Shown one piece after another: positions 51,632 through 60,973 of a DNA stretch of 64,000 bases. Numbering within the stretch: position 1 is the first letter of the stretch; every line of letters begins with the position of its first letter. Under the pieces are notes generated by a model. It did not search any database. It had not been told where the DNA came from and saw nothing but the letters and a program-made list of their open reading frames with translations. A program made the translations under genes and the position numbers. The DNA comes from Lachnospiraceae bacterium (GTDB lineage: Bacteria; Bacillota; Clostridia; Lachnospirales; Lachnospiraceae). The stretch spans positions 62,001 to 126,000 of the forward strand of contig SVDN01000005.1 of the NCBI GenBank assembly GCA_015057825.1, in the 5' to 3' direction.

Positions 51632-53821
51632 TTAAGGATCCACTGTATTATGCAATGCACCTTCTTGTGCGTTGGCATTATTTTCGGAAGGCGTTGTCTG
51701 TTCCGTATTTCCCTGATCTTGTCCATTTTCCTCCGGAGTTTGGACATCCGGCGTTTGAGTTTGCTCTGCAGGCGTTTCTTCCTGCGTTTCGGTTTCTTGA
51801 GTTTCCGGCTCCGGATTTATGGCAGATGTCGAATTATCCGCCTGCTTTAGACTGTCTGCCTCGTTGAAATCTTTTATCTCAAGACCTTCGTGAAGATAAG
51901 TCATATAATCATGCCAAATACTTCCCGCAACTGCTGTATTCGGAATGGTTTTTGCATAATCATATCCCGTCCATACGGCCAAAGTATAATATGTGCTGTA
52001 ACCGCAGAACCAACTGTCATAATCATCATTTGTGGTACCCGTCTTTGCGGCACAAATGGCATTATCCACATTAAAGCCCACACCGGTACCTCGGGTCAAA
52101 ACATCCTTAAGTATATTGGTCATTACTCTTGAAGATTCGACGCCATATATTATCTTTTCGCTGTTATTTCCACCAATATATACTTCATTTCCGGAAACAA
52201 CCATATCCACAATACAGGTCGGAGTTCTGAATATTCCATCGTTTGCAATGGTTGCATAAGCGGATGCCATTTCAACGGTTGAAACACCCTTTGTAAGTCC
52301 ACCGATTGCGGAAGAGCCCACATAATCGCTGTCAACAATCTTACTGAATTCCATATCCGTCAAATAATTCATTAAATCACTTGCACCCAGTTCAAGGAAA
52401 AGCTTCCATGCTGTGGTATTTTTGGACCTATATACCGCATATCTGAGCGGGATCCAGCCCTCATAAGCACCATCGGCATTTGACGGACACTCATCGGAAA
52501 TCTTGGAATCTTCCAAAAGCGTATCCGGCGTATAGCCTCGCTCCAAAGCCGGCGTATAAACAAGTATCGGTTTAATGGTACTTCCCGGTTGTCTGAAGGT
52601 CTGATAAGCACGGTTTAAGGTATATCCGTTAAAGTCCTGACTGCGGCCACCCACAATGGCCGTTACAAGCCCCGTGTTGTTATCTATGCAAGTTGCAGCC
52701 GCCTGGAAGGAATATACTCCTTCTTCGCTCACTTCTTCGTCTGCCGCGCATTTTTCATCCACAATCTGCTGCAAAGCTGCCTGCTTGTCCAAATCTATTG
52801 ATGTATAAATCTTGTAACCGCCGGTGTAGAGCTTTTCGGAGCACTCTTCATAAAGCTCAACATAGTCTTCGTCATAGTCTGCTCTGTCAGCGTCATTCAC
52901 AAATTTATATCTGAGTTCAAATCCGGATCTTTCCATAAGTTCTTCCGTTGCACAGAATTTAACATAAGTTTCCACATAGTTAAACTTTGTAACCGTCGGC
53001 ACATGATTAAGAACTATTTGCTCGGACAAAGCCGCAAAATAGTCATCTTCCGTAATCATATCCTGAGCATACATCTGCTCCAAAACCCTGTCACGACGCT
53101 CAATTGTATTATCAAAATTAACCAAAGGGTCGTACTTTGTGGGACTGTTTGGAATCGAACAAAGGAATGCTATCTGAGATAGACTGAGCTCCGAAGACTT
53201 TTTATTGAAATATCCTTGAGAAGCCGCTTCTATGCCGTAATAACCGTTGGCAAAATAAATGTTATTCATGTAAAATTCCATTATTTCGGGCTTGGAATAT
53301 TTCTTTTCTATCTCAAGAGCTATAAACATTTCTCGAATTTTACGTTCAAAAGTAACGTCGTTGGTCAGATATATATTTTTGCACAACTGCTGGGTTATGG
53401 TACTACCACCCTGGGTTATCTCGCCTTTATTTTGGATAAGTGCCCAAATGGCACGAAAAACCGCAGAATAGTTAACGCCGTGGTGGTCGTAAAACTCTCT
53501 GTCCTCGGTTGCAATCATAGCTTGTTGTGCATATACCGGAATATCTTCGATGGAAAGATAATAAGCATCTTTTTCCGCCTTTAAGGTAGTAATAACCCTG
53601 CCCTTTGCGTCGTATATGATACTTGTTTGCTCTTTTTGGAAAACGTCATCCCCCGCCGCGGCAATAATAGACTTGGCTTCCTTTTGATATTTAAGCATGA
53701 CGCTGCCGAATTTGAAAATAAAAATAATGGCAACAAAAAGAACCGCAATAAGTGCAATTGCAAGGACGTTTCGAATAATACGTTTTTTCTTGGTCATCTT
53801 CTTACGTTTCTTTTTTGCCAT
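51632..53821 (-). CDS. Class A penicillin-binding protein (PBP1A type)
   Basis: 729 residues. A basic cytosolic tail (1-15), one membrane helix (about 16-38), a GT51 glycosyltransferase domain (ATEDREFYDHHGVN and GGSTITQQL) and a transpeptidase domain follow. The active-site Ser is in RQPGSTIKP, with SKN and AKTGT as the other two motifs. So it both polymerises and cross-links peptidoglycan. The last 75 residues are a Gln/Glu/Thr/Pro-rich disordered tail. The ATG has GAGG at suitable spacing. It is separated from asnS by a long hairpin. Confidence 0.95.
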   Translation of the reverse strand: MAKKKRKKMTKKKRIIRNVLAIALIAVLFVAIIFIFKFGSVMLKYQKEAKSIIAAAGDDVFQKEQTSIIYDAKGRVITTLKAEKDAYYLSIEDIPVYAQQAMIATEDREFYDHHGVNYSAVFRAIWALIQNKGEITQGGSTITQQLCKNIYLTNDVTFERKIREMFIALEIEKKYSKPEIMEFYMNNIYFANGYYGIEAASQGYFNKKSSELSLSQIAFLCSIPNSPTKYDPLVNFDNTIERRDRVLEQMYAQDMITEDDYFAALSEQIVLNHVPTVTKFNYVETYVKFCATEELMERSGFELRYKFVNDADRADYDEDYVELYEECSEKLYTGGYKIYTSIDLDKQAALQQIVDEKCAADEEVSEEGVYSFQAAATCIDNNTGLVTAIVGGRSQDFNGYTLNRAYQTFRQPGSTIKPILVYTPALERGYTPDTLLEDSKISDECPSNADGAYEGWIPLRYAVYRSKNTTAWKLFLELGASDLMNYLTDMEFSKIVDSDYVGSSAIGGLTKGVSTVEMASAYATIANDGIFRTPTCIVDMVVSGNEVYIGGNNSEKIIYGVESSRVMTNILKDVLTRGTGVGFNVDNAICAAKTGTTNDDYDSWFCGYSTYYTLAVWTGYDYAKTIPNTAVAGSIWHDYMTYLHEGLEIKDFNEADSLKQADNSTSAINPEPETQETETQEETPAEQTQTPDVQTPEENGQDQGNTEQTTPSENNANAQEGALHNTVDP

Positions 53822-53840
53822 TTTTTCCTCATGTTTCAGT

Positions 53841-53899
53841 GGGTCATAAAGTATTATTCTTCTGTAAGCAAGCTTGCAGAAGAATAATACTTTTGACCC
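53841..53899 (-). terminator. Long near-perfect hairpin between asnS and the penicillin-binding protein gene
   Basis: Arms of about 23 bp (beginning GGGTCA and ending TGACCC) pair with a single-base bulge around a short centre that itself contains AAGC/GCTT. On the minus strand TTTATG follows. It acts probably as the asnS terminator, but is much longer than needed. Confidence 0.7.
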
Positions 53900-53904
53900 T
53901 GTTA

Positions 53905-55296
53905 TTATAAATCACAATTTCCCACTGTTCTTGGGAATGGAATAACGTCACGGATATTAGCCATACCCGTAAGGTACATTACGCATCTTTCAAATCCGAG
54001 TCCGAAGCCGGAATGTCTTACGGAACCGTATTTTCTGAGATCGAGATAGAAGTCGTAGTCTTCTTTGTTAAGTCCAAGCTCTTCCATGCGCGCAAGAAGC
54101 TTGTCATAATCGTCTTCTCTTTGGCTGCCGCCGATGATTTCACCGATGCCCGGAACCAGGCAGTCCATAGCCGCAACAGTCTTGCCGTCTTCATTCATCT
54201 TCATGTAAAATGCTTTGATTTCCTTTGGATAGTCCGTAACAAATACAGGTTTTTTGAAAATCTGCTCGGTTAAATATCTTTCGTGTTCTGTCTGAAGGTC
54301 GCAACCCCAGAATACTTTATAATCAAACTTGTCGTTGTGTTTTTCTAAGATTTCAACCGCTTCGGTATATGTAACATGACCGAAATCGGAATTTAACACG
54401 CTTTCAAGTCTTTCAACAAGACCTTTGTCGATAAAGCTGTTAAAGAAATTAATTTCTTCCGGCGCATTTTCCATAACATATTTAATAACGTATTTAAGCA
54501 TATCTTCCGCAACACGCATATTATCGTTAAGATCCGCAAATGCCATTTCCGGCTCAATCATCCAAAACTCTGCAGCATGTCTTGTTGTATTGGAGTTTTC
54601 CGCACGGAATGTAGGACCGAATGTATAAATGTTTCTGAAGGCCATAGCATAAGTTTCGCCGTTTAACTGACCCGAAACCGTAAGGTTTGTCTCTTTACCG
54701 AAGAAATCCTTTGTATTATCAACTTTTCCGTCATCTGTCTTTGGAAGATCGTTTAAATCAAGAGTCGTAACTCTGAACATTTCACCGGCGCCTTCACAGT
54801 CACTGCCTGTAATAAGAGGTGTATGAACATATACAAAGCCTCTTTCCTGGAAGAACTGATGGATTGCAAAAGCAATTAAAGAACGAACTCTGAATACTGC
54901 CTGGAATGTGTTTGTACGTGGGCGAAGATGAGAGATTGTTCTTAAATATTCCATAGTATGGCGTTTTTTCTGAAGAGGATAATCCGGTGCCGACTGACCT
55001 TCAACCACTACTTCTTTAGCCTGAATTTCAAAAGGCTGTTTAGCCTGTGGTGTAGCAACAAGTTCGCCTTTTACGATAACTGCCGCACCAACGTTAAGCT
55101 TTGAAATTTCGGCAAAGTTTGCCATTGTATCATGGTAAACCACCTGCAAAGTATCAAAAAAAGAACCGTCGTTTATTACAATAAATCCAAATTGCTTTGA
55201 ATCACGGTTGCTTCTTAGCCAACCGCCGACCGTTACTTCCTTTCCTATATATTTGTCCGTGTTCCGGAATAATTCTTTTACTGTAACCAATTCCAT
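53905..55296 (-). CDS. asnS: Asparaginyl-tRNA synthetase
   Basis: 463 residues, class II synthetase. An OB-fold anticodon-binding domain (about 1-110) is followed by the catalytic domain with motif 2 [17 protein letters not shown] and motif 3 [15 protein letters not shown]. It charges tRNA-Asn. ATG 55296 ([10 protein letters not shown]) is preceded by GAGG, and the family N-terminus matches; an ATG nine codons upstream is rejected. It has a consensus promoter and no T-box leader, which is notable only because many Firmicutes synthetases have one. Confidence 0.97.
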   Translation of the reverse strand: MELVTVKELFRNTDKYIGKEVTVGGWLRSNRDSKQFGFIVINDGSFFDTLQVVYHDTMANFAEISKLNVGAAVIVKGELVATPQAKQPFEIQAKEVVVEGQSAPDYPLQKKRHTMEYLRTISHLRPRTNTFQAVFRVRSLIAFAIHQFFQERGFVYVHTPLITGSDCEGAGEMFRVTTLDLNDLPKTDDGKVDNTKDFFGKETNLTVSGQLNGETYAMAFRNIYTFGPTFRAENSNTTRHAAEFWMIEPEMAFADLNDNMRVAEDMLKYVIKYVMENAPEEINFFNSFIDKGLVERLESVLNSDFGHVTYTEAVEILEKHNDKFDYKVFWGCDLQTEHERYLTEQIFKKPVFVTDYPKEIKAFYMKMNEDGKTVAAMDCLVPGIGEIIGGSQREDDYDKLLARMEELGLNKEDYDFYLDLRKYGSVRHSGFGLGFERCVMYLTGMANIRDVIPFPRTVGNCDL

Positions 55297-55331
55297 ATTG
55301 TTTTCCTCGTTTTCTTTTCGCATTATGACAT

Positions 55332-55360
55332 ATTATAACGCAAACATGCATTTTTCTCAA
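55332..55360 (-). promoter_or_regulatory. Sigma-A promoter of asnS
   Basis: Minus-strand TTGAGA (55360-55355), 17 bp and a perfect TATAAT (55337-55332). Confidence 0.78.
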
Positions 55361-55439
55361 TAAAATATTTATTGCTCCCATGTCCTTTTAAATATACTTA
55401 TTTTTGGCAATTTTTGGCGACAAGAGCTTGGCTTGTTTC

Positions 55440-55468
55440 TTTACAAGACTTCCTATATTATGTATAAT
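55440..55468 (+). promoter_or_regulatory. Sigma-A promoter of the S1-domain gene and tyrS
   Basis: TTTACA (55440-55445), 17 bp and a perfect TATAAT (55463-55468). The leader is about 87 bases and shows no T-box. Confidence 0.75.
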
Positions 55469-55561
55469 ATGAAATTAGGTGCAGGAAATGTACTTAGTTT
55501 TTTATTGTTTAAAACCCAAAACCGGGATTATATAAATATTTTTGTTATCAGGAGGAAAACA

Positions 55562-56203
55562 ATGGAAGAAATGATGGACACATGGGAAAAGCTTAACAAG
55601 CTTATGGAAGAAAATCAAACAATAACAGTTGAAACAAACGGTTTTACAACCAATGGCCTTGTTGTCTATTATGAGGGAATAAGAGGTCTTATTCCCGCTT
55701 CAAAAATAGATGTTAAAAGAGTCGAAAACCTTGAAGATTACATGAATGTTGTAATCGACGTAAAGGTTATCGAAGCAGACAAGAAAAACAACCGCCTCAC
55801 ATTTTCCGCAAGAGATGTAATCGTTGAGAAAAACAGAAGCAAACGCGAACAAAAGATTGCAGAAATAAACGTTGGGGATATTTTCGAAGGAAAAGTTGAT
55901 TCTTTAAAAGATTTCGGTGCATTCGTTAAAAACGAAGACGGCATCAGCGCACTTTTGCATGTTTCACAGATTTCTTCGGAAAAGCGCGTAAAGTCCCCGG
56001 AAGAAGTGCTTAAAGTCGGTGACCCGGTTAAAGCTGTCGTTACAAAGAACGAAGGTGGAAAGCTTAGCATCAGCATTAAACAGTTTGAAATCAATGCTAA
56101 GAAAGAAGCAGAAGCTGCTGAGCCTGACTTTGTTTACGAAGACGGCAAAGAAGAGGCATCAACAAGTCTCGGAAGTCTGCTTGCAGGCATTAAGCTTGAC
56201 TAA
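55562..56203 (+). CDS. Protein with two S1 RNA-binding domains
   Basis: 213 residues. Two S1-type OB folds are seen, about 15-85 (TVETNGFTTNGLVVYYEGIRGLIPASKI) and about 98-172 (VGDIFEGKVDSLKDFGAFVKNEDGISALLHVSQIS), with a short acidic tail. Such proteins resemble ribosomal protein S1 fragments and bind RNA; the exact role is unknown. The ATG at 55562 has a perfect AGGAGG; a longer open frame upstream lies in the leader. tyrS follows after 29 bp, so the two are one operon. Confidence 0.9.
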   Translation: MEEMMDTWEKLNKLMEENQTITVETNGFTTNGLVVYYEGIRGLIPASKIDVKRVENLEDYMNVVIDVKVIEADKKNNRLTFSARDVIVEKNRSKREQKIAEINVGDIFEGKVDSLKDFGAFVKNEDGISALLHVSQISSEKRVKSPEEVLKVGDPVKAVVTKNEGGKLSISIKQFEINAKKEAEAAEPDFVYEDGKEEASTSLGSLLAGIKLD

Positions 56204-56232
56204 TCAAAACTAAACTTAGAAAGAGGTTTATT

Positions 56233-57456
56233 ATGACAATATATGACGAACTCGTAGCCCGCGGTCTTATTGCCCAGGTTACGGACGAAGAAGAAATAAA
56301 AGAACTTATAAACAACGGCAAGGCCACATTCTACATTGGTTTCGATCCAACAGCGGATTCACTCCATGTGGGACATTTCATGGCTCTTTGCCTTATGAAA
56401 CGTCTCCAGATGGCAGGCAACACCCCTGTTGTTTTAATCGGCGGCGGAACAGGCTATGTAGGCGACCCTTCAGGTCGTACAGACATGAGAAGCATGATGA
56501 CACCCGAAACAATCCAACACAACTGCGATTGCTTCAAGAAGCAAATGGAGCGTTTTATTGAATTCGGCGAAGGAAAAGCCATCATGGTAAATAATGCAGA
56601 CTGGCTCTTAAAGCTTAATTATGTTGATGTTCTCAGAGAAATCGGACCGCATTTCAGCGTAAACAATATGCTTAGAGCAGAATGTTACAAACAGCGTATG
56701 GAAAAGGGCTTATCATTCCTTGAATTCAATTATATGATAATGCAGTCTTATGACTTTTATCACCTTTTTAAAGAATACGGCTGCAATATGCAATTCGGCG
56801 GTGATGATCAGTGGTCAAACATGCTTGGCGGTACTGAGCTTATCCGTCGTAAGCTCGGAAAAGACGCTTACGCCATGACTATCACTCTTCTTCTTAACTC
56901 GGAAGGTAAGAAAATGGGCAAAACAGCCAGCGGTGCGGTTTGGCTTGATCCTAACAAGACCTCACCGTTTGAGTTCTACCAGTACTGGAGAAACGTTGGC
57001 GACGACGATGTGCTTAAATGTATCAGAATGCTTACATTCTTGCCATTAGAACAAATCGATGAAATGGACAAATGGGAAGGTGCCGAGCTTAACAAAGCTA
57101 AAGAAATTTTGGCATACGAGCTTACCGCTTTGGTTCACGGCGAAGAAGAAGCCAAAAAGGCTGAAGAAACATCCAAGGCATTATTTGCGGGCGGTGGAGA
57201 TGATTCCAACATGCCTTCTACAAAGCTTGAAGCTGCCGACCTTTCAGACGGCGCAATAAACATCATGGACCTTATGGTTAAATGCGGTCTTTGCCCTACA
57301 AAAAGCGAAGCAAGACGTCTTATCACTCAGGGCGGCGTATTTATAAACGACGCCAAAGAACCTGACTTTAAGCGCGCCATTACGGAAGCAGAGCTTAAAA
57401 ACAGCGTGAAGATTCGTAAAGGAAAAAAAGTATATCATAAAGCGTATATGGAATAA
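56233..57456 (+). CDS. tyrS: Tyrosyl-tRNA synthetase
   Basis: 407 residues, class I synthetase. The HIGH motif is HVGH (45-48), the KMSKS motif is KMGKT (about residue 230), and a C-terminal S4 domain (about 340-400, GGVFINDAKEP) binds the tRNA. It charges tRNA-Tyr. The ribosome binding site is AAGAGG. It is the second gene of an operon with the S1 protein. Its terminator sits inside an unusual inverted-repeat element about 100 bp downstream. Confidence 0.97.
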   Translation: MTIYDELVARGLIAQVTDEEEIKELINNGKATFYIGFDPTADSLHVGHFMALCLMKRLQMAGNTPVVLIGGGTGYVGDPSGRTDMRSMMTPETIQHNCDCFKKQMERFIEFGEGKAIMVNNADWLLKLNYVDVLREIGPHFSVNNMLRAECYKQRMEKGLSFLEFNYMIMQSYDFYHLFKEYGCNMQFGGDDQWSNMLGGTELIRRKLGKDAYAMTITLLLNSEGKKMGKTASGAVWLDPNKTSPFEFYQYWRNVGDDDVLKCIRMLTFLPLEQIDEMDKWEGAELNKAKEILAYELTALVHGEEEAKKAEETSKALFAGGGDDSNMPSTKLEAADLSDGAINIMDLMVKCGLCPTKSEARRLITQGGVFINDAKEPDFKRAITEAELKNSVKIRKGKKVYHKAYME

Positions 57457-57483
57457 AAGCTATATACTAATTGGCTAACCTAC

Positions 57484-57673
57484 GGATTATAGCTAATAAA
57501 CACAATCGTAAACGGCAACCACTACGTTGTTCTAACTGTTACTACGACTAATAAAAGAATATGTCTTTAGCACAAGTCTAAAGCCATATTCTTTTTTAAG
57601 TCTCCGTAAACAGTGGATAACAACTCCGTTCCTTTGCCTTATTGTTTACGATTGTGTTTATTAGCTATAATCC
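57484..57673. repeat. 190-bp element with perfect 30-bp terminal inverted repeats
   Basis: The 30 bases at 57484-57513 (starting GGATTATAGC) are the exact reverse complement of 57644-57673. Inside, weaker pairings continue (GGCAA/TTGCC, GTTGTT/AACAAC, ACTGTT/AACAGT), so the whole could fold as one long hairpin, with the tyrS terminator at its tip. There is no open reading frame and no clear target-site duplication. A miniature inverted-repeat element or a large RNA structure is possible. The rest of 57457-57797 holds the terminator at 57765 and nothing else I can identify. Confidence 0.75.
57553..57597 (+). terminator. Terminator of the S1 / tyrS operon
   Basis: AAAAGAATATG-t-CTTTAG pairs with CTAAAG-c-CATATTCTTTT around a 7-base loop, followed by TT. 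This is an 18-bp stem with one mismatch. Confidence 0.88.
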
Positions 57674-57764
57674 TGTTTATTATCTCATTCCTAGATTAGA
57701 TTTCGTACGAATATCTAATGAATGGTCGTTTTAATCCAATGAGCGACAGTTGCAGAAAAATATC

Positions 57765-57794
57765 AAAAGGAGATGTCTTGAGACATCTCCTTTT
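57765..57794 (-). terminator. Terminator of the bacteriocin-like operon
   Basis: A 14-bp perfect stem AAAAGGAGATGTCT / AGACATCTCCTTTT with a 2-base gap. On the minus strand a T-rich run follows. Confidence 0.9.
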
Positions 57795-57797
57795 TCT

Positions 57798-58409
57798 CTA
57801 CAGCTCCACAACCATATCCGCATCCTTTAAATACTCTCTATTGTGGGTAACCATAATAACAGTTTTTCCCGCTTCTTTTAGTGCGTGAAGATGAGACATA
57901 ACTATATTTGCGTTTTTTTCATCAAGGGATCCCGTCGGCTCGTCTGCCAGTATATATCTACATTGTTTTAGCATAACACGAGCGAGCGCTACTCTTTGCT
58001 GCTCGCCGCCGGAAAGTTTATAAACGGCAGTATCCGCTTTATCTTCGAGTCCCACTTTAGCCAGAGCCTCCTCCATAGTCAAGTCTGTACGATTTACTTT
58101 TTTTATTATATTCAAATTTGCTCGAACCGTCTTGTTTTCAACCAGTGCAAAATTTTGAAACAGAAAACCAACATAATTTCTAAAAAATTCTCTTTGCTTT
58201 ATATCTTTCAATGATTTTCCATCAACCACTATATCCCCGGCGTCCGGCTTCTCCAGGTATCCAAGCATATTTAGAAGGGTAGTTTTACCGCAACCACTTT
58301 CGCCGGTTATTACAACAAAACTATTATTCGGTATTTCCATACTTAAATCTTTAAAAACGTCCTTTTCACCGAATTTTTTTTGTATATGTTTTATGCTAAT
58401 CACAAGCAT
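57798..58409 (-). CDS. ABC transporter ATP-binding protein, bacteriocin-export type (lactococcin 972 group)
   Basis: 203 residues, a lone nucleotide-binding domain. Walker A GESGCGKT (36-43), signature LSGGEQQR (about 133-140), Walker B YILADEPTGSLDEKN and the switch His in MVTHNREY are all intact, so it should hydrolyse ATP. The short form and sequence resemble the ATPase found with lactococcin 972-like bacteriocins, a MacB-like group. The ATG overlaps the end of the DUF1430-type gene by 10 bp, and GGGGG is its site, so the two products are made together and form one transporter. Confidence 0.88.
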   Translation of the reverse strand: MLVISIKHIQKKFGEKDVFKDLSMEIPNNSFVVITGESGCGKTTLLNMLGYLEKPDAGDIVVDGKSLKDIKQREFFRNYVGFLFQNFALVENKTVRANLNIIKKVNRTDLTMEEALAKVGLEDKADTAVYKLSGGEQQRVALARVMLKQCRYILADEPTGSLDEKNANIVMSHLHALKEAGKTVIMVTHNREYLKDADMVVEL

Positions 58410-60370
58410 CCCCCTTTTAGTATTTTCCTAATCGCTGTTGTTTCCATCGATAATGCTTTTATCAATACAACAACAATCTCACCAACCAACAAGCAACATC
58501 CAAGTTCAATTCCAAGAACCGGTCGATATAAATTCGTAAATGCTCCTATAAAAGTAACAAAACATATAGCTATCAGGTTTGGCAAAATCAGTTTTATTAA
58601 TTGTGTTTTGTTTTTCTCTAAAAATGAATAGCCCAATATTTTTTTTACCGCATAATCCATTCCAAATATTTTATATTCCATCCTTATAAGGACTGAAGTT
58701 ATCAACATTTCCAGAATAATAACAAGCACACAAAGCGAGCTTAAAAAGCTTATCAGCCTTGCAATAAAACTCATTTGATATTCGTAATAATCCCCAAAAT
58801 TTGTTGTACTGACATCATTAGTATCTATTATTTGGCTGTCTTCCAACAGCTGTTTCATCTCTTGTTCGCTAACGTTAAAAAAGATATCTTGATTATCTTT
58901 CAGCATATCCGCCCGAATATTATCAAAATCTTTAATATAAAAAACCGTTGGATTAAAAGCATTATCAATAGCTGACAAAGTTCCCGTTGAAATATAAGGA
59001 ACATTCATATTATTGTCATATGTTTTCATTTCATAAGAAATATTTGACGCATTTTCAAAGTATAATCCTATAAGCCCTTCAATATCATATTCTGCCATCT
59101 CTTTTCCGGATTTGCAAAATACAACAATATCTGTCTTTCCTTCAGATTCCGCTTGAAGGTCATCAGGCAAAAGTTCCTTCGCATAATCATTCATGACTAA
59201 TACCGACGGATTACCGCTTACAAGCATTATATCAACCACCGGCTTGATTTCATCATAACGTGTTTTAACTAATTCCGACCACGAATCTTTTATTCCTTCG
59301 TTAGAATATTCCTCGTCATTCATTAGATTTTTGTCATATAAATATACAAATGTTGCGTCTTTATATGATGAATACAGCACTTTTGATCCTTTTGACAGTG
59401 TCTGACCTGCTAAATTCGATAAATTAGTAGCCAGCGTAAAAGTCGCAAAAAAGAAAGCTGCTGTCTTTAGCGCATAAAGAAGCTTATATATACACGCACT
59501 ATGTGTAACATTTGAAAAAGCCGCCCGTTTATCAGCCTTCAGATATAGCAAATTAAGCAATGCAGCAGATATACAGCCTATTTGAAATAGTGCAAACGAC
59601 AGCCCAGGTTTATACTCATCCGACGAAAACAACGAAACCGTAAGCTTAGCAGCCAAATACAAAGCCTCAAATGTTATTAAATCCGCAAAAATAGCTTTAG
59701 CTGTTAAGCCAACAACGTCCTCGCCATAAACTTCTCTTATAATATTTTCTTTTCTTTTTCTGAATACCGAAACGGCGTTAATAGTCACCATAACTATAAT
59801 TACAAGGACAGATATAATAATTATCATATCAGTTTCTTCTCCTTGCATCATACGCGGATAGGATATTTCATAATTTCTGCTCAACTCAGCATAAATCGAT
59901 TTTGCAGAAGTTTCATCCGTTACAAAAACAAGCCACGGATTCGCCAACACTTCCTCATATGTCAGTTCGTCTATTGTTTTAACATCTATCTGAGTGCTTC
60001 CGTTCATGAACGACTTGTACAGACCGTCAGTTATTCCATATTCTTCTTTAATTAGGTTTGCTGCATTTTCATTTGTCAGGTAAATATTAAGGATATGCTC
60101 AATCTTTGTATTGTTTTTATACATACAAAACGCAATCGGCGAATCATATTTTTCTGAGTTTTCCTTTATATCGTTTTTAAATCTCTCAAACTCATTTGCA
60201 GAGACCATGCAAGAAGATGACAGATAATGTGCTGCCAGCTCATCCCCTAGCTTTATATGAAACAACTCGCATCGCATAACAAAGCCAAATACAAGAATCA
60301 TAAATATAGGTATACATTTTATTAAACGGCTCTTAAAGTTTCCACGTTCCATGCCATATTTGCCTTCCAT
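58400..60370 (-). CDS. Bacteriocin-associated integral membrane protein (DUF1430 type)
   Basis: 656 residues. One N-terminal membrane helix (about 14-31), an outer domain (about 32-170), then helices near 173-195, 220-245, 265-280 and 300-320, a second outer domain (about 330-540) and three C-terminal helices (about 545-640). The segment RMEYKIFGMDYAVKKILGYSFLEKNK is typical of the putative seven-helix bacteriocin immunity/export protein that goes with lactococcin 972-type peptides. It should be the permease partner of the ATPase next to it. Start is uncertain between ATG 60370 and ATG 60352; the latter has GAAGG ten bases before it. A 20-bp hairpin separates it from the upstream gene. Confidence 0.87.
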   Translation of the reverse strand: MEGKYGMERGNFKSRLIKCIPIFMILVFGFVMRCELFHIKLGDELAAHYLSSSCMVSANEFERFKNDIKENSEKYDSPIAFCMYKNNTKIEHILNIYLTNENAANLIKEEYGITDGLYKSFMNGSTQIDVKTIDELTYEEVLANPWLVFVTDETSAKSIYAELSRNYEISYPRMMQGEETDMIIIISVLVIIVMVTINAVSVFRKRKENIIREVYGEDVVGLTAKAIFADLITFEALYLAAKLTVSLFSSDEYKPGLSFALFQIGCISAALLNLLYLKADKRAAFSNVTHSACIYKLLYALKTAAFFFATFTLATNLSNLAGQTLSKGSKVLYSSYKDATFVYLYDKNLMNDEEYSNEGIKDSWSELVKTRYDEIKPVVDIMLVSGNPSVLVMNDYAKELLPDDLQAESEGKTDIVVFCKSGKEMAEYDIEGLIGLYFENASNISYEMKTYDNNMNVPYISTGTLSAIDNAFNPTVFYIKDFDNIRADMLKDNQDIFFNVSEQEMKQLLEDSQIIDTNDVSTTNFGDYYEYQMSFIARLISFLSSLCVLVIILEMLITSVLIRMEYKIFGMDYAVKKILGYSFLEKNKTQLIKLILPNLIAICFVTFIGAFTNLYRPVLGIELGCCLLVGEIVVVLIKALSMETTAIRKILKGGCL

Positions 60371-60381
60371 CTAGATAATTG

Positions 60382-60423
60382 CAAATATATACTGATGAGG
60401 AACTCCTCACCAGTATATATTTG
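60382..60423 (-). terminator. Intercistronic 20-bp hairpin inside the bacteriocin-like operon
   Basis: Arms CAAATATATACTG plus TGAGGA pair with TCCTCA plus CAGTATATATTTG (one G-U pair in the RNA). It lies between the 176-residue protein and the transporter genes. There is no proper T-run, so it may weaken read-through or protect the upstream message, giving more precursor than transporter. Confidence 0.6.
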
Positions 60424-60438
60424 TTTACTTTTTGTTAA

Positions 60439-60969
60439 TTACGCACCCCACGGCATCTCTAAACCCCATGCTTCTTCCGCTTTATTAAAAAGCATATTTA
60501 TGGCTTCCTGTGATTCATCAACAATCCATTGCTCGTCAGGATATCTGGCTGTCGTGCTGTTTTCAATGTAAACATCGTACATTCTATCATCAAGTTCAAC
60601 CGTTACTCCGATATCACGTATTGTTCCATCAAAATCATTAAGCCATATTAACAAAGAGTTATTTGCAACATATAATGTCTGCCCATCATCAAGCACTTCT
60701 TTTTCTTCTAGCGGAGCTGCTATACTAAGATTTCCGTCACACCACCGTAAATACGTTGGATATGCCACATAATAACAATAGTCCTCTCCATCATATAACA
60801 GCCGATCTCTTTCAGCCGCAAGCACTTTTCCATTTAATTTCTCTTGGTAAATTAAATAAGGTTTTAATTCTTTAAAAAACCAGATAACATTTATAACTGC
60901 AAATAATATCAACCCCGCTATAATAATAAGCATTATTTTTTTTCTTTTTGGACTATGTATTTTTTTCAT
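60439..60969 (-). CDS. Membrane-anchored extracytoplasmic protein, possible immunity factor
   Basis: 176 residues, no recognised family. A very basic tail (MKKIHSPKRKKIM) and one helix (about 12-32) are followed by an outer domain of about 140 residues rich in Asp, Tyr and Trp (EDYCYYVAYPTYLRWCDG, DDRMYDVYIENSTTARYPDEQW). It has no lipobox. It starts 4 bp after the stop of the small secreted protein and has no ribosome binding site of its own, so it is translated by coupling with it. Position and topology would suit an immunity protein or processing partner, but nothing in the sequence proves that. Confidence 0.75.
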   Translation of the reverse strand: MKKIHSPKRKKIMLIIIAGLILFAVINVIWFFKELKPYLIYQEKLNGKVLAAERDRLLYDGEDYCYYVAYPTYLRWCDGNLSIAAPLEEKEVLDDGQTLYVANNSLLIWLNDFDGTIRDIGVTVELDDRMYDVYIENSTTARYPDEQWIVDESQEAINMLFNKAEEAWGLEMPWGA

Positions 60970-60973
60970 GATT

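Noticed and set aside
55324..55561. T-box leader for asnS or tyrS
   Set aside because: Neither leader contains a T-box consensus or specifier-loop/terminator arrangement; promoters sit too close to the genes.
57484..57673. Insertion sequence
   Set aside because: No transposase frame and no clear target duplication; kept only as an inverted-repeat element.
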